Shown here: positions 62,061 through 64,000 of the stretch, in pieces
How positions within the stretch are numbered: position 1 is the first letter of the stretch
Layout: the number at the start of each line of letters is the position of its first letter
From: an uncultured Myxococcales bacterium
GTDB lineage: Bacteria > Myxococcota > Myxococcia > Myxococcales > Myxococcaceae
Assembly (NCBI GenBank): GCA_937980205.1
Contig: CALJKW010000002.1
Span: forward strand, 1-64,000
Length of the DNA: 64,000 nt
Direction: 5' to 3'
Made by a program: the position numbers and the translations under genes
The notes under the pieces: model-generated
Databases searched by the model: none
Told to the model about the DNA's origin: nothing
The model's input: the letters and a program-made list of their open reading frames with translations, nothing else

Positions 62061-64000
62061 CTACCCGATGCCACCACAGACGTTCGGGACCCCACTTCCA
62101 CCGCACGTCTGCGGCGCAATGCACGTCCCGCAGTCGAGCACCCCTCCGCAGCCATCCGCCAGCGCGCCGCAGTTGGCTCCAGCCGACTGACACGTGCGCG
62201 GCGTGCAGGCCGGCGCCCCGCAGCGGCCGGGCTGACCGCCGCCGCCGCAGGTCTGGGGCGGCGGGCACGCGCCGCACTGCAGCAGGTTGCCGCAGCCGTC
62301 ACCGGCGAAGCCGCAGTTGAAGCCCTGGCTCTGGCAGGTGAGCGGCGTGCACATCGTGGCGCCGCACTGGCCCGGGCCGTTCGCACCGCAGACCTGGCCC
62401 ATGGGGCACGGGCCGCAGTCGATGGCGTTGCCGCAGCCGTCACCCTGCATGCCGCACTGGAAGCCCTGCTGCATGCACGTGCGCGGCGTGCACATGCCGC
62501 CGCCGCCGCAGACGCCCGGCTGACCGCCGCCGCCGCAGGTCTGCGGAGGCGTGCAGACGCCGCACGGCTGCAGGTTGCCGCAGCCGTCGCCCTGCTGGCC
62601 GCAGTTGAAGCCCTGCGCCGCGCAGGAGAGCGGCGTGCAGCTGCCGCCACCGCCGCAGACGCCGGGCACTCCGCCGCCGCCGCAGGTCTGCGGAGCCATG
62701 CACATGCCGCAGTCCTGCGTGCCGCCGCAGCCGTTCGACTGCGTGCCGCAGTTGAAGCCGAGCTGCTGACACGTGCGCGGCTGACACATGCCGCCGCCGC
62801 ACACGTTCGGAGTTCCGCCGCCGCCGCACGTCTGGCCGCCGGTGCACTCGCCGCACGAGCCGCCGTCGGGGTTCGCGATGCCGCCGCAGCCGTCACCCTG
62901 AACGCCGCAGTTCGCCCCGAGCTGCGCGCACGTCCGCGGAGTGCACGGCACGCCGCACACGCCCGGCACGCCGCCGCCACCGCACGTCTGCGGAGCCATG
63001 CACGTGCCGCACTGAAGCACGTTGCCGCAGCCGTCCGACGCGGGGCCGCACTGAATGCCCTGCGCCATGCAGCTGCGCGGCGTGCACATCTGCGGCGGAG
63101 GCACGTCGGGCGTGATGCACGACGAGAGATCGAACAAGAGGTACTCGAACACCTTCTCCTGCGCGTTCATCGGAGTCGCCGAGCAGTGCGTCGGCCAGGT
63201 CGCGCTCGAGCTCGACGCGTTGATGACGTGGAAGTCGCTGAACAGCACGCGACCGCACTGGTTCGCCGGCGCCGCGGTCGTCGGCGTGTTGAACGTGTAC
63301 TCGAGCGGAATGGCCGCCGGGCCGCCGCAGCGGCCCACCTGCCCGCCGCCGCCGCAGATCTGGGGCGCGGGGCAGGTCGTGCTGCCGTCGGCGCGCGTGC
63401 AGGTGATCGTGCCGCCGCAGCCGTTGCCGAACGTGCCGCACTCGTAGCCGAGCTGCGCGCAGGTCCTCGGCACGCACGTGCCGCCCTGGCCGCACACGCC
63501 GGGCGTGCCGCCGCCGCCGCACGTGTTGCCGCCGTTGCAGCCGCCGCAGTTGCGCGTCGTGCCGCAGCCGTCGGCCACCGGGTTGCCGCAGCTGTAGCCG
63601 AGGTTCGCGCACGTCGCGCGCGTGCAGGTGGGCACCGTGCTGCTGCCGAACACCCAGCGCTGCGCGGGCGAGATGACCGCGCTCATGTCGTTGCGCACCT
63701 CGAGCACGCGGATGCGCGGCACCGCCGGCGTCGACGACACCGCCTGCGCGTTCACCAGCTGGATCCACTGGGCGAAGCTCTGGCCCTTGGGGAACGACGT
63801 GTCGATGTACGCGTCCTGGTTCGGCGGAGCCGACGCGCCCGGCGTGAACGTCGCCGTGCTGGTGAACGAGATGTTGCTGTTGATCGCGTTGCCGTTCGGG
63901 TCGAGCGCGCGGCCGAAGAGCCAGACGTACGCGAAGTGGCTGGCGAACACGCGGCCGCCGGCGTTCGCGTAGGCCTCGAGGTTCGCGCGCCGCGTCGTCG
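62061..64000 (-). CDS. Cys-rich modular secreted protein, 5' end beyond the window
   Basis: More than 640 residues visible; the frame stays open to base 64000 (EAYANAGGRVFASHFAYVWLF), so the N-terminus is outside. Nine modules of about 45-55 residues begin CxPRTCxQxGxxCG and continue GDGCGxxxxCGxCxxPQTCGGGGxPGVCG. An interruption of about 75 residues (ATWPTHCSATPMNAQEKVFEYLLFD) sits between modules 2 and 3. Each module has about seven Cys, arguing for extracellular disulfide-bonded units. Function unknown; part of the surface-protein block. Confidence 0.85.
   Translation of the reverse strand, partial: TTRRANLEAYANAGGRVFASHFAYVWLFGRALDPNGNAINSNISFTSTATFTPGASAPPNQDAYIDTSFPKGQSFAQWIQLVNAQAVSSTPAVPRIRVLEVRNDMSAVISPAQRWVFGSSTVPTCTRATCANLGYSCGNPVADGCGTTRNCGGCNGGNTCGGGGTPGVCGQGGTCVPRTCAQLGYECGTFGNGCGGTITCTRADGSTTCPAPQICGGGGQVGRCGGPAAIPLEYTFNTPTTAAPANQCGRVLFSDFHVINASSSSATWPTHCSATPMNAQEKVFEYLLFDLSSCITPDVPPPQMCTPRSCMAQGIQCGPASDGCGNVLQCGTCMAPQTCGGGGVPGVCGVPCTPRTCAQLGANCGVQGDGCGGIANPDGGSCGECTGGQTCGGGGTPNVCGGGMCQPRTCQQLGFNCGTQSNGCGGTQDCGMCMAPQTCGGGGVPGVCGGGGSCTPLSCAAQGFNCGQQGDGCGNLQPCGVCTPPQTCGGGGQPGVCGGGGMCTPRTCMQQGFQCGMQGDGCGNAIDCGPCPMGQVCGANGPGQCGATMCTPLTCQSQGFNCGFAGDGCGNLLQCGACPPPQTCGGGGQPGRCGAPACTPRTCQSAGANCGALADGCGGVLDCGTCIAPQTCGGSGVPNVCGGIG

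Noticed and set aside
62061..63650. A CRISPR-like array of regular 150-bp repeats
   Set aside because: The periodicity is protein modules in one open frame; units vary in length and sequence and there are no unique spacers between identical repeats.

Overview
The window is GC-rich, densely packed bacterial chromosome. It most likely comes from a member of the Myxococcota (order Myxococcales or a close relative). The evidence for this is: (i) two secreted proteins end in MYXO-CTERM-like tails (small Gly/Cys patch, hydrophobic segment, Arg cluster); (ii) infC appears to start at an ATC codon and carries a long His/Pro/Gly-rich C-terminal extension, as the Myxococcus IF3 homologue Dsg does; (iii) there are many lipoproteins, Ser/Thr kinase and HD-GYP signalling genes, MopE-like and Cys-rich repeat proteins; (iv) stop/start overlaps of the GTGA, ATGA, TTGA and TGATG type are very common. 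No phage, plasmid, insertion sequence with a transposase, or CRISPR array was found.

Layout. 1-304: a 26-bp direct repeat pair at the left edge. 305-9689: rnr and an upstream Lys/Ala-rich protein; moeA, ribA and a metallo-beta-lactamase-fold hydrolase; a lipB-Nudix fusion; a C4 zinc-finger P-loop protein. 9686-16678: an alpha-ketoacid dehydrogenase locus (lipA, E1beta, E2, E1alpha, with E3 nearby), so lipoate synthesis (lipA, lipB) sits beside its consumers. 16735-22053: thiO, a response regulator/HD-GYP gene coupled to moaA, a barrel-like outer-membrane protein coupled to a Ser/Thr kinase. 22063-26968: pheT, pheS, a tRNA-like element directly ahead of pheS, rplT, rpmI, infC. 27108-29897: spoVG, prs and a GH1 lipoprotein coupled to prs. 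30105-32499: rpsP-khpA-rimM-trmD plus a lipoprotein. 32557-36795: an Ntn-hydrolase coupled to rlmN, ndk, and a Crp-type regulator divergent from a sterol-desaturase-family gene. 36911-43019: sucC and sucD with a lipoprotein gene wedged between them by 4-nt overlaps, then an actinobacterial-type succinate dehydrogenase.

The right third is rich in cell-surface genes. An operon of three large secreted proteins (53004 down to 44670) lies beside a MYXO-CTERM protein with a long Asp/His-rich stretch. The leader of that last gene contains what reads as a GEMM (cyclic di-GMP-I) riboswitch followed by a terminator-like hairpin. After tRNA-Met(CAT) and a small ribbon-helix-helix gene pair come an outer-membrane barrel, rpsF-rpsR-rplI-dnaB, a response regulator with a degenerate GGDEF domain, a MopE-like lipoprotein and, cut by the window edge, a protein with nine Cys-rich modules.

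Two repeat families are dispersed in intergenic DNA: a roughly 110-150 bp bipartite palindromic (REP/MITE-like) element in four copies, and a 21-bp element in three copies, two of which form a perfect inverted pair. The cyclic-di-GMP theme (HD-GYP protein, GEMM riboswitch, degenerate GGDEF) and the surface-protein block are the most interesting regions. All start choices are from reading the sequence; no similarity search was possible.
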